A DNA stretch of 64,000 bases from Trema orientale (Eukaryota; Streptophyta; Magnoliopsida; Rosales; Cannabaceae), in the NCBI GenBank assembly GCA_002914845.1, contig JXTC01000270.1:241058-305057 (forward strand), read 5' to 3'. Positions 46,045-58,576 of this stretch are shown piece by piece; the first letter of the stretch is position 1; each line of letters begins with the position of its first letter. The notes beneath the pieces are model-generated. The model saw only the letters and a program-made list of their open reading frames with translations. It made no database searches and was not told the DNA's origin. The translations under genes were made by a program, and so were the position numbers.

Positions 46045-46884
46045 GATCTCATTTTTTTCATTACATTTTTGTACAAAGTCCTATTTGTACCCTACTAAAT
46101 TCACATCTTTAGGTGTTTGGACAATAGGTTCAAATACTTCTCTTTTCTCGAGAGATTTTAGTTTTTCCTAGCTTGCGTCTTTCCATTTTGGCCAATCATT
46201 TCTACATTGACATTCCTCGATGGATTTTGATTCAAGATCCTCGCATTCATTTGTTATATCAGCAGCTACTGCTTATGCAAATATATTGTCAACAATAGTT
46301 TTATTGCGATTCCATTCCTTTCCTAAGCTGACATAACTTATTGAGATCTCTTTATTTTCAATATCATTAGGTACCTGGACCTCTTGTAGAATTACTTATT
46401 TAGTTATATCAACTGCCTGTTTTGGCAATGCAAATATCTTTTCAGGAATACTGTCATCTTTAGGATGACTAATTTCTATAATATATCATCTTTCCTTCCT
46501 AGAGATTTTATCTTTAGAGCTAATTGGTCTACCGCGCTTTACGCGTGCCTTAGATTCACTTGCTGTTATGCTCAAAGGTTATCCTACAGGAATATCAATC
46601 TTAGCTGGAGCATTTACAGCTGGTATATGTGATTTAATCACTCTCTTTGTATCGGTGAATGCATCATGTAATTGATTTGCAATATTTTGCAAATATATAA
46701 ATTTTCTGAACTTCTAGTTCACATTAACTAGTGCGAGGATCAAAATAAGATAATGACGATGCATTCCAAGAAATTTCAAGTTATTTTTTCAGCTGTTGTT
46801 TTTCTCCCCCCTAATGGTGGGAATATGGTTTCATCAAATTGACAATCGGCAAACTGTGCCTTAAAAATATCATCCGTCAGAGGT

Positions 46885-47787
46885 TTAAGATATTTGATGA
46901 TAGAAGGAGACTAAAACCAACATAAATTTCCAACCTTCTTTGAAGGCCCATCTTGGTGCGCTGTGGTGGAGCGATTGGATGTATAATGCACAACCAAAAA
47001 CTCGCAGATGGGAAATATTTGGTTCTTGACCAAAAGTAAGTTGTAGTGGAGAGTATTTTTTATAACATATGGGTCTAATGCGAATAAGAGCAGCAGCATG
47101 TAATACAGCATGTCCCCAAGTAGAAACAAGTAACTTTGTTCTCATTAATAATGGTATAGCAATTAATTGAATGCCTTTAATAAATGATTCAGCTAAACCA
47201 TTGTGTGTGTGTGGGCAACATGGTGCTCAACATTAATTCCAATTGACATACAATAATTATTAAAATCTTGAGACATAAACTCACCAGCATTATCAAGACA
47301 AATAGTCTTTATTATATAGTTTGGAAATTGTGCTTTTAAATGAATTAATTGAGGAAGAAGTCTCGCAAATGCAATATTGTGAGTAGATAATAAATAAACT
47401 TGTGACCAACATGTTGAAGCATATATCAATACCATAAAGTATCTAAATAGTCCACATGCTGGATGAATAGACCCACATATATCTCTTTGAATTCTTTCTA
47501 GAAATGCAGGAGACTCAACTGCAACTTTCATTAGAGTTGGCCTAATAATTAATTTTGCACTGAGAATAAGCTGAACAGAAAAATTCATTGGATAAAAGAA
47601 TCTTCTGATTCTTTAATGGATGTTCATATGAGTTTTCAATAATTCTTCGCATCATAACTGACCCAGGATGACCTAGATGGTCATGCCAAAGAGAGAAAAC
47701 TTTAGGATCATAATCCTTTTTGGTCATCACATTGTGTGATTCAATCGTACTTATAAATGTGTAATACAATCCAGAGAAAAAAGGCAC
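46885..47787 (-). pseudogene. Copia integrase and GAG-pre-integrase remnant, broken
   Basis: 47542-47787 carries the pre-integrase phrase LWHDHLGHPGSVMMRRII. 47193-47588 carries part of the integrase core (FMVLIYASTCWSQVYLLSTH, IICLDNAGEF-like). 46885-47145 carries the distal part (LLVSTWGHAVLHAAALIRIR). Stops and frame changes separate them. Confidence 0.82.
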
Positions 47788-48339
47788 ATAGCTTTTCTAC
47801 TATTTGCTTATAGCTTGAGATAATGGAAGTAATGTAGAGACACTCTATATTGTTCTTATTTGTAGTCTCAATATGATATCCATTGCAATGTATATCTTTG
47901 AAACTTAGCAAATTTCTTCTTGATTTGCTAAAGAATGAAGCGTCATTTATAATTTATTTTGTTCTTCTGAGTAGTATTATTATAGCTCTTCTAGAGTCTT
48001 CAATTATTTTTGTGATACCTGAAATTGTATTCACATTTGATTTTGATAATGATAATTTTATGAAATACTTTTTATCTTTAAGGATTATATGTATTGTTGC
48101 ATTGTCTATCAGACAAATATCTTCACCATTGGTCTTCGAACTAATATTAGTAAAATCCATATTTCTTCACAAATTAAAGTAAAAGAACTATAATTATTAA
48201 ATGAAAGACATAATGAAATACATTACTTAATAAAAGCAATAAATGAAAAAAATAGGAATTGAAAATAGCACATAAGGATTACATAATCTAACACATAATA
48301 AACTTAGATATTAATGGCCTATTATCAATTCTTCTCAGT

Positions 48340-49335
48340 TGGATTTTCAAAGAAGTCTGAAATATCCAAATGGGCAAAATTCATAAGATCATTTTGTTCA
48401 ACAAAATTCGTCTCTATGTTCTTTCCTTTTTCCTTCACTAATGCTTGATAAAGGTCAACAAGGTGTTTGGGCATACGACAGGTATACGACCAATGTCCTC
48501 TCATACCACATTTATAGCAAAGATTCTAAGGATTTTTGGATGATTTATCCTGTGAACCTTTTCTCTTTTCTTGCATCTCTTCATTATTTCCCCACTTCTG
48601 ATGAGTTGCAGTTTTCTTGAAGTTTAAAACGTTGTTGTGACCACTACAATACCAAGAAAAATTTCGATTATGACCCCTACCATGACCACGACCTCTATCA
48701 CGACCACGACTATGTCTATGGCCATTTTTAGTAGCATTTACTTCGGGAAATACTGTCGAACCAGTCGGACGAATTTCATGATTTTTTATTTATAGCTCAT
48801 TATTTTGTTCAGCAATAAGTAAACATGAAATCAACTCAGAATATTTTTTAAAACCACGCTCCCAGTATTGTTGCTGCAGGACAATATTCGATGCATGGAA
48901 AGTGGAGTATATTTTTTCTAACATATCTTCGTCAGTAACTTTTTCTCCACATAATTTTAACTGAGAAGTAATTTTAAATATTGTTGAATTATATTCGCTG
49001 ACTGTTTTAAAATCCTGCAGACACAGGTGCATCCAGTCATAACAAGCTTTATGGAGTATTACAGTTTTCTGGTGGTCATATCTTTCTTTTAAATTTTGCC
49101 ATAGCACAGATGAGTCCTTTACCGTTAAATATTCAGTTTTCAATCCCTCGTGCAAATGATGCCGAAGGAAGATCATGGCTTTTGGACAATTATGAGTTGA
49201 TGCATCATTTTCTTCTTTAATTGTATTTTTAAGATTCATGGCATCAAGGTAGATTTCAGCATCAAGTGTCCACGCCAAATAATTCTTGCTCGAAATTTCA
49301 AGTGCAACGAATTCAAGTTTTGTGAGGTTTGTCAT
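48340..49335 (-). pseudogene. Copia gag with CCHC knuckle
   Basis: 48790-49335 is open for 181 codons from an ATG (MTNLTKLEFVALEISSKNYL) and has the UBN2-type core DWMHLCLQDFKTVSEYNS. Further along the minus strand, at about 48490-48535, a CCHC knuckle (CYKCGMRGHWSYTC) is readable in a shifted frame, preceded by an Arg/Gly/His-rich tract at about 48640-48720. The frame between them is broken. Confidence 0.85.
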
Positions 49336-50015
49336 TGTGAAAACTATTATATCACAAAATTTTATATAATTAGGAATAAGAAACTCATAACTTGATCAAT
49401 ACATGGTCATAGAAAAATAAAGTACGATTACCTAATATATTGAATTAAAAATATTCAAAGATATAATTATAAACATGTATATTATAGATGTCTATAATCA
49501 AACATATGGACATGGAAATCTTAAAGTTAAAAGATTAATTGTAAGTACATAAGCATTGCCACAATAATAAGTTATGACAATAATTAGTATAAATAACATC
49601 ATATAAAGAAGTAATTTCATAATGATAGGAATAGTCTACTAATATAGCTTATCAAATAATTTCTTCATATAAAATTATTATTCATAATATATATATGCGT
49701 GTGTTATTTGTGACCAAAATTATGATATAAAAATCTCATAGTAAAAATATCGAATATAAATACATGAAGTAATTCAATGTAATATTAGAACATTAAAACT
49801 TTCAAATTATTAGAAAGAAAATTACGGGCACCAAAATTAGAAAGAAACAAAATATATGTATATACACTATTATAGTATATAATATATGTACATATATTAA
49901 ACTGCTTATAGTAGATCTCTATCAAACTAAAAAGGGATATTTATAATGCAATATAGTAACTAATAAAATTTTAACTTAGCGAGATTATAATGGTTAGAGG
50001 CTCGTGCTGATAACG

Positions 50016-50365
50016 TGTTATAAATAATATTGAGAGTATATAATATAAGAGCTTAAGAATGCTAATGCTAAACTCAAAGAAATTGATGTAAGAAAATTTC
50101 TTCTATTCACTCTTTCACTCTTCTCTTATTTCTCTTCTTTTTTCATATCATTCAAGTGAAATTGAGAAGCCTATTTATAGGCCAATACAATTAATCTTAG
50201 CTATACAATTAATTACCACTTGTATGGCATTCATCTAAGAACATCTAACACACTAATTGAAAGTTTTTACCTAACTTTCAATGGTTTATACATCACCATG
50301 TTATGTAAAAGAAACAATTATTGAAATAATTTAATGGACATACAAATAATAAATATTTCATAACA
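50016..50365 (-). repeat. 5' LTR of the copia element (350 bp)
   Basis: Starts TGTTATAAATAATATTG and ends TTCATAACA on the plus strand. Similar along its length to 43922-44389 but without the two tandem duplications found there. Confidence 0.88.
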
Positions 50366-50393
50366 TTTTACATAATTTGTATTATGACAATAT

Positions 50394-53215
50394 ATTTTTT
50401 TTTTTGAAATGGAGAAACGAAAAATTAACATTCGAAAAAGAGATTGTCAATTACAACTTTAGAGATATAACTAGGTACCTCATCAATCCAGCAAATAGAG
50501 GAAGAAAATCTTAAAGCAAAGTGGGCTAGGGTATGGGCCACAGTGTTCCCATCTTGGGGAATATAATTGCAACCCATAATTCCTAGCTGGTTTAAAAAGA
50601 TATGGATGTCATTTATTTTAGGGCCTCCTACAGCAAAGGATTGATTAGTTGTGATCGCCGAGACAATGTTCTTGGAGTCTAACTAGATATCCTTTAGGGG
50701 GAGCCTGTGCTGAATGGCAAAAAGTAACCCTTCCTTAATAGCAACACATTCTGCCAGGAACACAGAAAAAAACTCCAGGTAATCTACGAGATAAAGCTCC
50801 TTAAACAGCCCCAAGGTGGTCCCGAATGATCACTCCGATGCCAATGAAGTTGCCATCCTTGGATATCTACATCCACGTTTGCCTCGCAGAAGTAAAAATC
50901 AGTGGGCACCAATGAACTAGACTCGGTGGGCTCAGAGGTTGATTTTGCTATAAAGAATGAAGTCTTTTGTATTCCCTTACCCAAAGATCAGTGTCCTCGA
51001 GAATTATATAGGCCGACTTTCTGTCCTTTCCATGAATCATAACATTTTTTTATGCCAAAGCATCCAAGTAACCACACATGAAGTTTCAAAATTCTGTTTT
51101 GCGAGAGTTTTTGAGAGATGGAGTAATAAAACCTGAAAATGAAGCCCCCTAAAACTCTCTATGGTCTCCCAAAATGAACTCTGCTCCCAACATGCTGTGG
51201 AGTAAGGGCACATTACTAATGCATGTATGGTAGTTTCTCGGTCCTCCTTGCATCTATAACAAGTGTTGGGATAAGAAACTCCTCTCATTGCAAGGTTATG
51301 AGTAGTTAGAATAATTCGTTGGAAAATTCTCCAAATGAAGATATGGATCTTGCTGGGAAGATTTAGACTCCAAAGAAATTTCCACCATTGACGGCCCATT
51401 CATGAATTTGAACTTTCTGCCTCTCCCTTAGAGTTGAGGATCGTTTTATAACCCGATCGAATAGAGTAGACTCCATTCTCCTCGTAGTGCCAGACTAGCT
51501 TGTCCTCAGATGCAATAACACTTAACAGTATAGCAAGAAGGGTGGGAACATCAACTTTCCAAAAGACCTCTCGAATCTTGTTCTCATTCTAGAAACCTAG
51601 AGCTAGGACCAAATATGAAGCCAGCATGTTCTCTAATTGTGGGGGAGGGGTCATGATTGGTCGGAAGTTATTTAGCCTAGGAAACCAAGGGTTTTTGAAG
51701 ATTTGAATTTTTTTTACCGTTCCCAATTTGCTATCGGAGTCCTAACCAAAGACTATCTTGTTCATAATTTGCCACAAGAGTCCTAACCAAAGACTATCTC
51801 GTCCCCAAGTGATACTCTGCCATATTGCACTAGATCCTGTGCCAGTTTAAGCATGCAAGAAATCTGACCCTCCATGGTACTTATGCATAAAATCCTTCCC
51901 ATTAGAGAGGAAGGATTCTTAAGAAGTCTCCAAGTCTGCTTCACTAGGAGGGCTTGGTTGAAGATAACAAAATCCTTAAAAAAAAGGCCACCATCTTTCT
52001 TTTTGGTACAAAGATGATTCCAAGTCCACCAAGCGAATTTCCTTTTTTTGGCTGAGCCCCCCTCCCCCGCCCCCCCACCAAAAGTGGGCAATTTGTGCTT
52101 GAATTTCATGACAAAGAGTGACTGCAATTTGACAATACTCATTGTGTAAGTTGGTATTGATTGGGCAACAACCTTAATTAAGATCTCCTTGCCACCCATC
52201 GAGAAGAATTTCCCATAAAAGCTAGTAGACCCAGATACTTGTTATGTATGTGAGCCACACATAGCCCCAGAGTTTACTGCATCAGGTCGCTGGAAGAGTG
52301 GTGTACATTTGGGCTAAAGGAAAGTGCTAAATTCTAAAAATTAATAGATTTCCTTAAAGCATGTTCATATCGGTGTAAGAGTTGCTTCACCTCAACTACC
52401 TCTTCCAAAGTTAGCCTACAAAATAATAAACTGTCATCGACAAAAAAAAGATGAGAGATCTTGGACCTCCCCTGGAGCAGTTAAAACTCGTCAGAGTTCC
52501 TCGATCTTCTGCATTTCTAATTACGGCTGAGAGAACTTCAGCACACAGAAGGAAGAGGTAAGGTGACAAAGGGCAGCCTTGTCTCAAGCCTCTCGTTGGT
52601 GTCACATCTCCATGCCGATTGCCATTGATCATGAAAGAGAACCAAGATGTAGTAATACAGTCTAGGACAATGGAGCTCTAGGAATATGTGAAACCATTTT
52701 CCTTATGACTACCTCTAGAAAATTCCACTCTATCCGATCATAAGCCTTGCTCATATCGAGCTTTAGCTCCATCCATCCTTTCTTGCCTCTATTCCTTTTT
52801 CGCAAGGAGTGCATAATTTCAAAGGTGGCAATTACATTATTAGTAATCTGACGACCCGGAACAAAAGCACTCTGGGATTCTTTGATGATTGAAGGCAAAA
52901 TGGACTTGAGATGGTTAGCAATGGTGTTAGTAATTACCTTGTAAATAACATTACAGAGGCTAATCGGCCGATAATCTGCCACCTTCCTTGGTGATTTTAT
53001 TTTTGGGATTAGAACTACTACTGTCTTGTTGAAATCAGTACTGACTGTTCTCCCTGGAGAACCTTAGAACAAACTCTAATAACTTTGTTGCCCACAACAT
53101 TCCAATACTATTGGTAAAATAGTGCATGAAAACTATCTGGTCCTGGAGCTTTTATCTAGCCCATACTAAAGACTGCCTTTTGGATTTTCTTTGGAGAGTA
53201 AGGTGCTGTGAGGAA
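50394..53215 (-). mobile_element. 5'-truncated LINE with perfect 14-bp target duplication
   Basis: TATTATGACAATAT occurs at 50380-50393 and 53216-53229, bracketing the element exactly. The plus-strand T-run at about 50395-50405 is the poly-A tail. On the minus strand, 52662-52982 has the RT phrase YRPISLCNVIYKVITNTIAN and DMSKAYDRIEWNFLE. 52411-52632 has GLRQGCPLSPYLF and a damaged active-site block. 51783-52199 has the downstream GGKEILIKVVAQSIPTY region. 51037-51399 has the zf-RVT domain (KIHIFIWRI, CYRCKEDRET). 50430-50780 has an RNase H remnant. The endonuclease half is absent, consistent with 5' truncation on insertion. Confidence 0.92.
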
Positions 53216-53229
53216 TATTATGACAATAT

Positions 53230-53566
53230 TATTAGCTTTGAAAAGCATCATTTATCCTTACTATCAAAGTTGCTTAAAATAGCAGTTACACATTAATTTT
53301 CAAAATCTACGGACCAAAAAAGTAACTTAGCGAACGCTTCTCTTTTCCCCTTTTTTCTCTAAGTACTTTTATAAGCTAAAAATAAAATCTAGAAGCAATC
53401 TCAAACGAAAGATTGCGGAGTCAAGAGCTAATGTGGTTTTTCTTTTTCTTTATCTTTTTTCCTAGTAATTATAGTAGATAATGAAAAACAAATAAAATAC
53501 ATTTATAGTTAAAAAGGGATTATAAGTGCATCTCAATTTCGCACTTCATTGATCAATAAAATGATT
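53230..53566. other. AT-rich stretch, no gene seen
   Basis: Sequence following the LINE target site. No gene or element end recognised. Confidence 0.5.
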
Positions 53567-54475
53567 AGGCTCTGTTTCGAATCCAAATTTCGGAGGAAAA
53601 AAATATGAGAAAAAATTCAAGGAAAGAGGAAGGGGAAAATATTTTTCCTAAGGCTTTGTTTGGAATCCTGAATTTGAGACGAAAAAAATTAGAAAGGAAA
53701 AGTAAAGAACAAAAATTGAGCAGAATTTTTTTTTTCCTCATATTTGGACATGAACAAAATTTTCTAGAGAAAAAAAAGGAAGAAGAAGATAATTAAGGAG
53801 GATCACTGGAACAGAAAAACCAGAATTAACAAGAACGATTCAACGTCCTGAGTCTCCAGTTTACCTCCTTCTCCGAGAACACCAACGGCGAAACAATCAT
53901 GAGGTTGAATGTGATTGGTCCCGATTCTCCAGCTGCGACCAGAACGTCAATGGTAAAACGGACATTTTCAATGTTAGGAGAAAGATACGAACAACCCCTA
54001 AAGTAGTTTCAAAAGCTATGGCGATGGCGGAAATGTAGTGTAAAGAAGTTTAGTAATGGTAACCAGGCAAACAAGGGCGACTCATTCGAGGGAGATTAGC
54101 TTCGAGAGACGAAGAAGAGAAGATCAATGGAGAGAAGAAGAGAAGAGAGAGAGAAAGAAGAGAAGAAAATGGAGAGATAACTACCTCCTAAACTTTTAAT
54201 CGAGAATCAAGTTCCTTCTTCGAGAAGATTGACTCTGATAGCAGAGGAGAAGAAGATGAATAAGGCTACAAGAGTGAAAATAAATCTGTGATTTTTAGTT
54301 TTCGCGTGATATTTTTCTTCAAAAATAGATTTCCCTAGTTCTTAATTAAAATTTCCCTCCAAACTTTCCTTTATTTTTTTTTTTCCTCCTACTTTCTTAG
54401 TTCCAAACACTGAAAAAGATAAATCCCTCCATAAATTTTTTCCCCCTCATAGAATCCAGGTACCAAATAGACTCC
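53567..54475. repeat. Possible MITE-like repeat with loose inverted ends
   Basis: The left end reads GGCTCTGTTTCGAATCC, and a second similar phrase (GGCTTTGTTTGGAATCC) lies about 80 bases in. The right end in reverse reads GGAGTCTATTTGGTACC followed by GGATTC. Ends of this GTTTGGAATCC type are common in plant non-autonomous elements. The interior holds a purine-rich GAGAAGAAGAGA tract. No target duplication was identified. Confidence 0.35.
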
Positions 54476-55490
54476 AAAATTTTATAGAACTTTATTTTAA
54501 CACTTTTGGTTTTTTAATTAATGTGTCAAAATTTTATATATTAAAAAATGACATCAAATCAAACTCTCAATTTTTTTAAAAAAAAAAATTCTATTATTTT
54601 TTATATTCAATCTAAACAAGAGAAAATGAAATCTTTTGAATTTTTTTGGAAATTTTTCTCTCTCTCTCAAGAAGCACCCCATCTTTATCTCTCCTTCTTT
54701 GTCAATTTGCCAGAAACATTTCCATTCAAAGTTTCCTTCCATATGTTGTCTTATTATTTTTTAAAAAAACTTCCTTTTATTCCTAATTCATCTCCTCTAG
54801 TTCTATTTTCTTTGACAGTCTTTTTAATCTTAAATGAAAGCACATGGAGCGAAATTTCTTTTCTTGATACCCAGTTTGCTTTTTTTTTTTCTAATTTTTT
54901 TCCCAACATCTCGTGTTACATTTTTCATGCTAATTATTTGTTTCTCTCATAGTTTTTTGTTTAATGTTTCAATTTTTCCATACTAAAAATTAAAAATACT
55001 AATTTGTTTTAGTTCAAGGATTGTCAGGGAAAAAAGTTAGCTTTTAAAGGGTATCTAAGGTGCTTTTAACATGAGTCTTGATTTATTGTCCTAACTTGTT
55101 TTTATATATATATATATTTATTTATTTTAGGAGTGCCTTTAATAATTGTATGAGGTACAAATATAGCTCCCCTATTAAAAATCTTTGTGAATGTCTACCC
55201 TTCATATATAAATTGACATAAAAAATTCCCATTAAATATGAAATCCGAATTGAAGGGTTTTGTACGCAAAAGGTAAATTATTTTAGAGATTTGAAATTTA
55301 GAGTTATAGTTAAAGCTACAAAATAACTATGGTTCATCTTACAATATAGCCATTTTATATTTTTTAACCTACTAAATTATTTAACTTTTGTCATTTAGCA
55401 GATAAGATAACTAAATATAATTTGAAACATACCCCTTTTTTTTGTGCTCTTATCAAAATACTCGTGTTATGATTTCAAACCTCAATGTAA
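54476..55490. other. AT-rich stretch, no gene seen
   Basis: An open frame of 134 codons at 54548-54952 is Phe/Ser/Leu-rich and looks like low-complexity translation. It is not called. Confidence 0.5.
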
Positions 55491-55614
55491 GTTGACAAAG
55501 CTCAATCAGTTGATTGATAAAAAAACTCAACTAGTCAGTTGACAAACCTCAACCAATTAGTCGAGAAAAACTCAATTGTTCAGTTAACAAAACTCAACCC
55601 CTCAATTAACAAAC
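55491..55614. repeat. Degenerate minisatellite (GTTGACAAACCTCAAC-type)
   Basis: Repeated variants of CAGTTGACAAACCTCAACC and AAAAACTCAATTGTTCAGTT occur several times in a row, with units of roughly 26-29 bp. Confidence 0.65.
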
Positions 55615-55790
55615 CATAAATAGTTTGGGGGAAATCTGCTACGGATAAATTTATTTATAGTAAAATAATAATAAAACTAAAAAACTAAAAGACATTACTA
55701 AAGTTAAAAACTTAAAGGTTGTTTCATTTTTTAGCTTCCTCCTAATGTATACCATTTCGTCTCACTTTGCTTACTGTCTATAATATTAAA

Positions 55791-56462
55791 GTTACATGAA
55801 TGCCCCTAAACTTTCAACCTATTTTAAAAATGCAGCATGCCCCGTAAACTTTCAGACTATTTTAAAAGTTCTCCCTTTAGTAGGTTTTTAAGGATTGAAA
55901 CTTTTATTTGATAGTTTTACTCTTTTAGGGAAAAATTGATATAAGCTACATATTCAGGGGCAAAAACGAAAAAAAAAATCCCAAATTCCAATTTTAATTC
56001 AGAAACACAAAATAAATGATTAATATATTTTGTTAAAAATTTATTTCTAAAAGTTTTTTCAATTATATTATTGGTTTCATTATCGGTATTTTCCTAGCGT
56101 CATTAGCTACTTCAGTTGCTAAAAATTTAAATTTTGTAAATATTATGACTTTACTAGTTATTTCATCTTTTTACTTGCTATTTCAGTGAGAAAGAAGAAA
56201 ATAAATGGTTAGTTTTGTATTTTATTACTCTCCTTGCTTATACTACTATATACATATTTAAATATTTTTCTTGTTTTGTTCTCGTAATTTGTTTAGCCAA
56301 ATAATTAAATTTGCATTTGTATCACATTATCTCCTGAAAGGTAAAAGTGTCAAATAAAGGTTTATATCATAAAACCAACTAAATTGGACATTTTTAAAAC
56401 AATTTGAAAGTTTATGAGACATTTTTCGAACTAGTTGCCAGTTTAAGGGGCATTAAAGTAAC
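55791..56462. mobile_element. Fold-back element with similar inverted ends
   Basis: The left end has GTTACATGAATGCCCCTAAAC, cut here at GTTACATGAATGCCCCTAAA. The right end in reverse has GTTACTTTAATGCCCCTTAA. Further inside, AAACTTTCAGACTATTTTAA on the left matches AAACTTTCAAATTGTTTTAA in reverse on the right. No coding capacity and no sure target duplication; ends are approximate. Confidence 0.5.
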
Positions 56463-57199
56463 TCTGTGTAACCCTTCAGTTTTTATAATATTGATAAACA
56501 TGACAATCATGTCTTGTTTGATAAGTATTATGTTACTCTACTAATTAAGTATGAAAAGGAAGTTCCTCTTCATGCGCGTTTAATTCCACGAAAGTACTTT
56601 GTGAGATAAATTCCCGTACTTAGGTTAATTGGACCTTAAAATTGAAATTGGAACAATTTCAACAAAAGAATAAAAGGTTTAAGACTTGGAGGGCATGTTT
56701 GAGAGGGTACAAAGTTGTATGAGTCAACTTAGAAAATCCTGCAAGGGTGTATTTGAGAAGATTTTAAAAGTTGGGGAAACTTTAATTTTTTTCTAAAAGT
56801 TTAAGAGTGACTCACTTGCAAAATCTAAAATTGTACTTTTATTCTTTTTTTTTTTAATACAAGTGTTGGACACTTTGTCTTTTGATTAAAAATCTGTTTT
56901 GAAAGCTATTCAGTTGTTTGATACGTTAAAGCTATCAAACATTAAAAAAAAAAAAAAAACTTCACTTAATCTCATTTTGTTTCTCTGTGTCATCCTCTCT
57001 CTCTTTCATGTTAATAAGACAATACTAAACAGAGCCCCAAGTTTCTTCCTTTTGGTTGGTTGTTGTCTTCTACGGGTTTTGTGCTAATTGTTAGCCAAGA
57101 ACCAAGCCATTTTTTAGAATTGTTAAATCTTATTTATTATAAATGTATTTTTTTCAAAACAATTTAAAATGGCTGTTTTAGATACTTATTTAATAAATG
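56463..57199. other. AT-rich stretch, no gene seen
   Basis: No gene or element recognised. Contains an A(18)-type run near 56943-56959. Confidence 0.5.
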
Positions 57200-57292
57200 T
57201 CCCCTTTTTTTGACATTAGGGTGGGGGAATTGATCTCTAGATCTCAATATGAAAAGCATGTGTGGTTACCAATCAGGCCAAATCTGTGACCA
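57200..57292 (-). repeat. tRNA-derived SINE-like repeat
   Basis: On the minus strand, TGGCCTGATTGG (57269-57280) resembles a pol III A box and GAGATCAATTCCC (57225-57237) a B box, about 32 bases apart. The sequence then runs into CCCACCCTAATGTC and an A-rich stretch. It lacks a cloverleaf and is not called as a tRNA gene. Confidence 0.35.
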
Positions 57293-57660
57293 CAGAAGAC
57301 CGTTTTTATTTTATTTTATTTTATTTTTTTGCTAAATAACCATTTTTTAGTATATCAATTTTGCGTATTTTATATCAATTTTTGTATATCAGAATATTGA
57401 TTTTATATTCAACATATCAATTTTGATACTGATATATTATTTTATAGAACTGATATATTTTAGCTCTTTGATAAATTCAGCCATTTTTTAATTAGTGCTG
57501 AAAAAAAACGACCATTTTTAAACAGTTAGCCCGTTTGACTAAGAAGCCCTTGTATACTCCCTGTGCATTTCTCTTTGTGAAAATTAGGTCTTATACGGCA
57601 TTTTTAATTTAAAGAAAAAGAAATTTTGAAAAATGTGGTAAGTTGTATTTTTTTAGATCT

Positions 57661-57920
57661 GGTATAGTTTTTATTAGAAAAATATCATTTTTTTAAAAAT
57701 ATTTAAAAAATTGTCATTTTAAAAAAATATTTAGAAAAATATTATTTTCTGAAATATTAACTAGTAATCGATAACCAGTGTTCAGAAATTGGTAATTAAT
57801 AACTGAAAATATTTATAACTGGTAATCAATTTTTGGAAACTAGTAACTAGTAATTATTTTAAAAATGATATTTTTCTAAAATATTTTTAAAAAGTGACAC
57901 TTTTCGAATAAAAATCCTAG
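57661..57920. repeat. Small AT-rich palindromic (fold-back) repeat
   Basis: The left arm (57661-57730, TTTTTATTAGAAAAATATC) is matched in reverse by the right arm (about 57860-57915, GATATTTTTCTAAAATATTT). The centre has degenerate GGTAATTAATAACT-type repeats. Confidence 0.55.
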
Positions 57921-58216
57921 AGAAATTAAAAAAAAAAAATAGCTAACTTCCGTATCTTTGTAATTCTTTTTTGATTTTTATAAATAAACGTGTTAGAAAC
58001 CCTTAATGTTGCAGCAAAGCTTGCAGAAACTCTAGATGACGTTTTAGTTAAGGGTTGTTTTCTCTAACCCTCTATCCGAGAATCGCTTATGAAGCAGATA
58101 TATCCGAGAATAGCTTATGACGCAGAAATTACTGCGATTAATTCAAGAGACATAATTGCTTGGGATAAAATTATTAGACTGAATCACACTCTTTTTATAT
58201 GTAGTTAATAATCTTC

Positions 58217-58489
58217 AGTGGCAGTGGCAGAGATCGAAGCATGCTCATTGGAAACTACCTGCAGCTGACTGGAACCTGTCTTCATCGCAGTTTTTGCATC
58301 AAAGTTTCTCATATTTCAGAGAGGACAAGGGAAGTTGTTGATTCTCTAGCCTCATTCTCCAATCTACCGAAAAACGTGGATGAGTGTTGTGGAAAAGAAT
58401 GGATGAGTGAGTTAGATAGCTGTTTGGTTGGGATGATGCTTCTAGCACGGAAAATCACATGTTACTACATAAAACACCATCTGGTCTAA
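58217..58489 (+). pseudogene. Possible LINE RNase H fragment
   Basis: The open frame contains VSHISERTREVVDSLASFS. This resembles the end of LINE RNase H domains, which typically read something like HI-REGN-VADALA. No RT lies nearby. The resemblance is weak and it could be chance. Confidence 0.25.
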
Positions 58490-58537
58490 AATAACGGCGT
58501 CACGCAAATAGCAATTAAATACCGAACGAAAAAAATT

Positions 58538-58560
58538 AATAATAATAATAATAATAATTA
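58538..58560. repeat. (AAT)n microsatellite
   Basis: About seven AAT units between the putative LINE fragment and the coiled-coil gene. Confidence 0.9.
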
Positions 58561-58576
58561 ATATCCGACAAGAAGC

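Larger units (their letters stand above)
43922..50365 (-). mobile_element. Ty1/copia LTR retrotransposon, defective
   Basis: Read on the minus strand, the 5' LTR is 50016-50365 and the 3' LTR 43922-44389. A primer site follows the 5' LTR (TATCAGCACGAG on the minus strand, 50000-50015). A polypurine tract (CCAAGGGGGAA, 44390-44400) precedes the 3' LTR. The coding order is gag, CCHC, GAG-pre-integrase, integrase, RT, RNase H, the copia order. Many stops and frameshifts break it. No matching 5-bp target duplication was found (GTGCT versus TTTTA). Confidence 0.9.

Noticed and set aside
43917..50370. Target-site duplication for the copia element
   Set aside because: The 5 bases outside each LTR (GTGCT and TTTTA) do not match. 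The left boundary is altered by the tandem duplication.
54548..54952. 134-codon frame
   Set aside because: Phe/Leu/Ser-rich translation of AT-rich DNA with no domain or good context.
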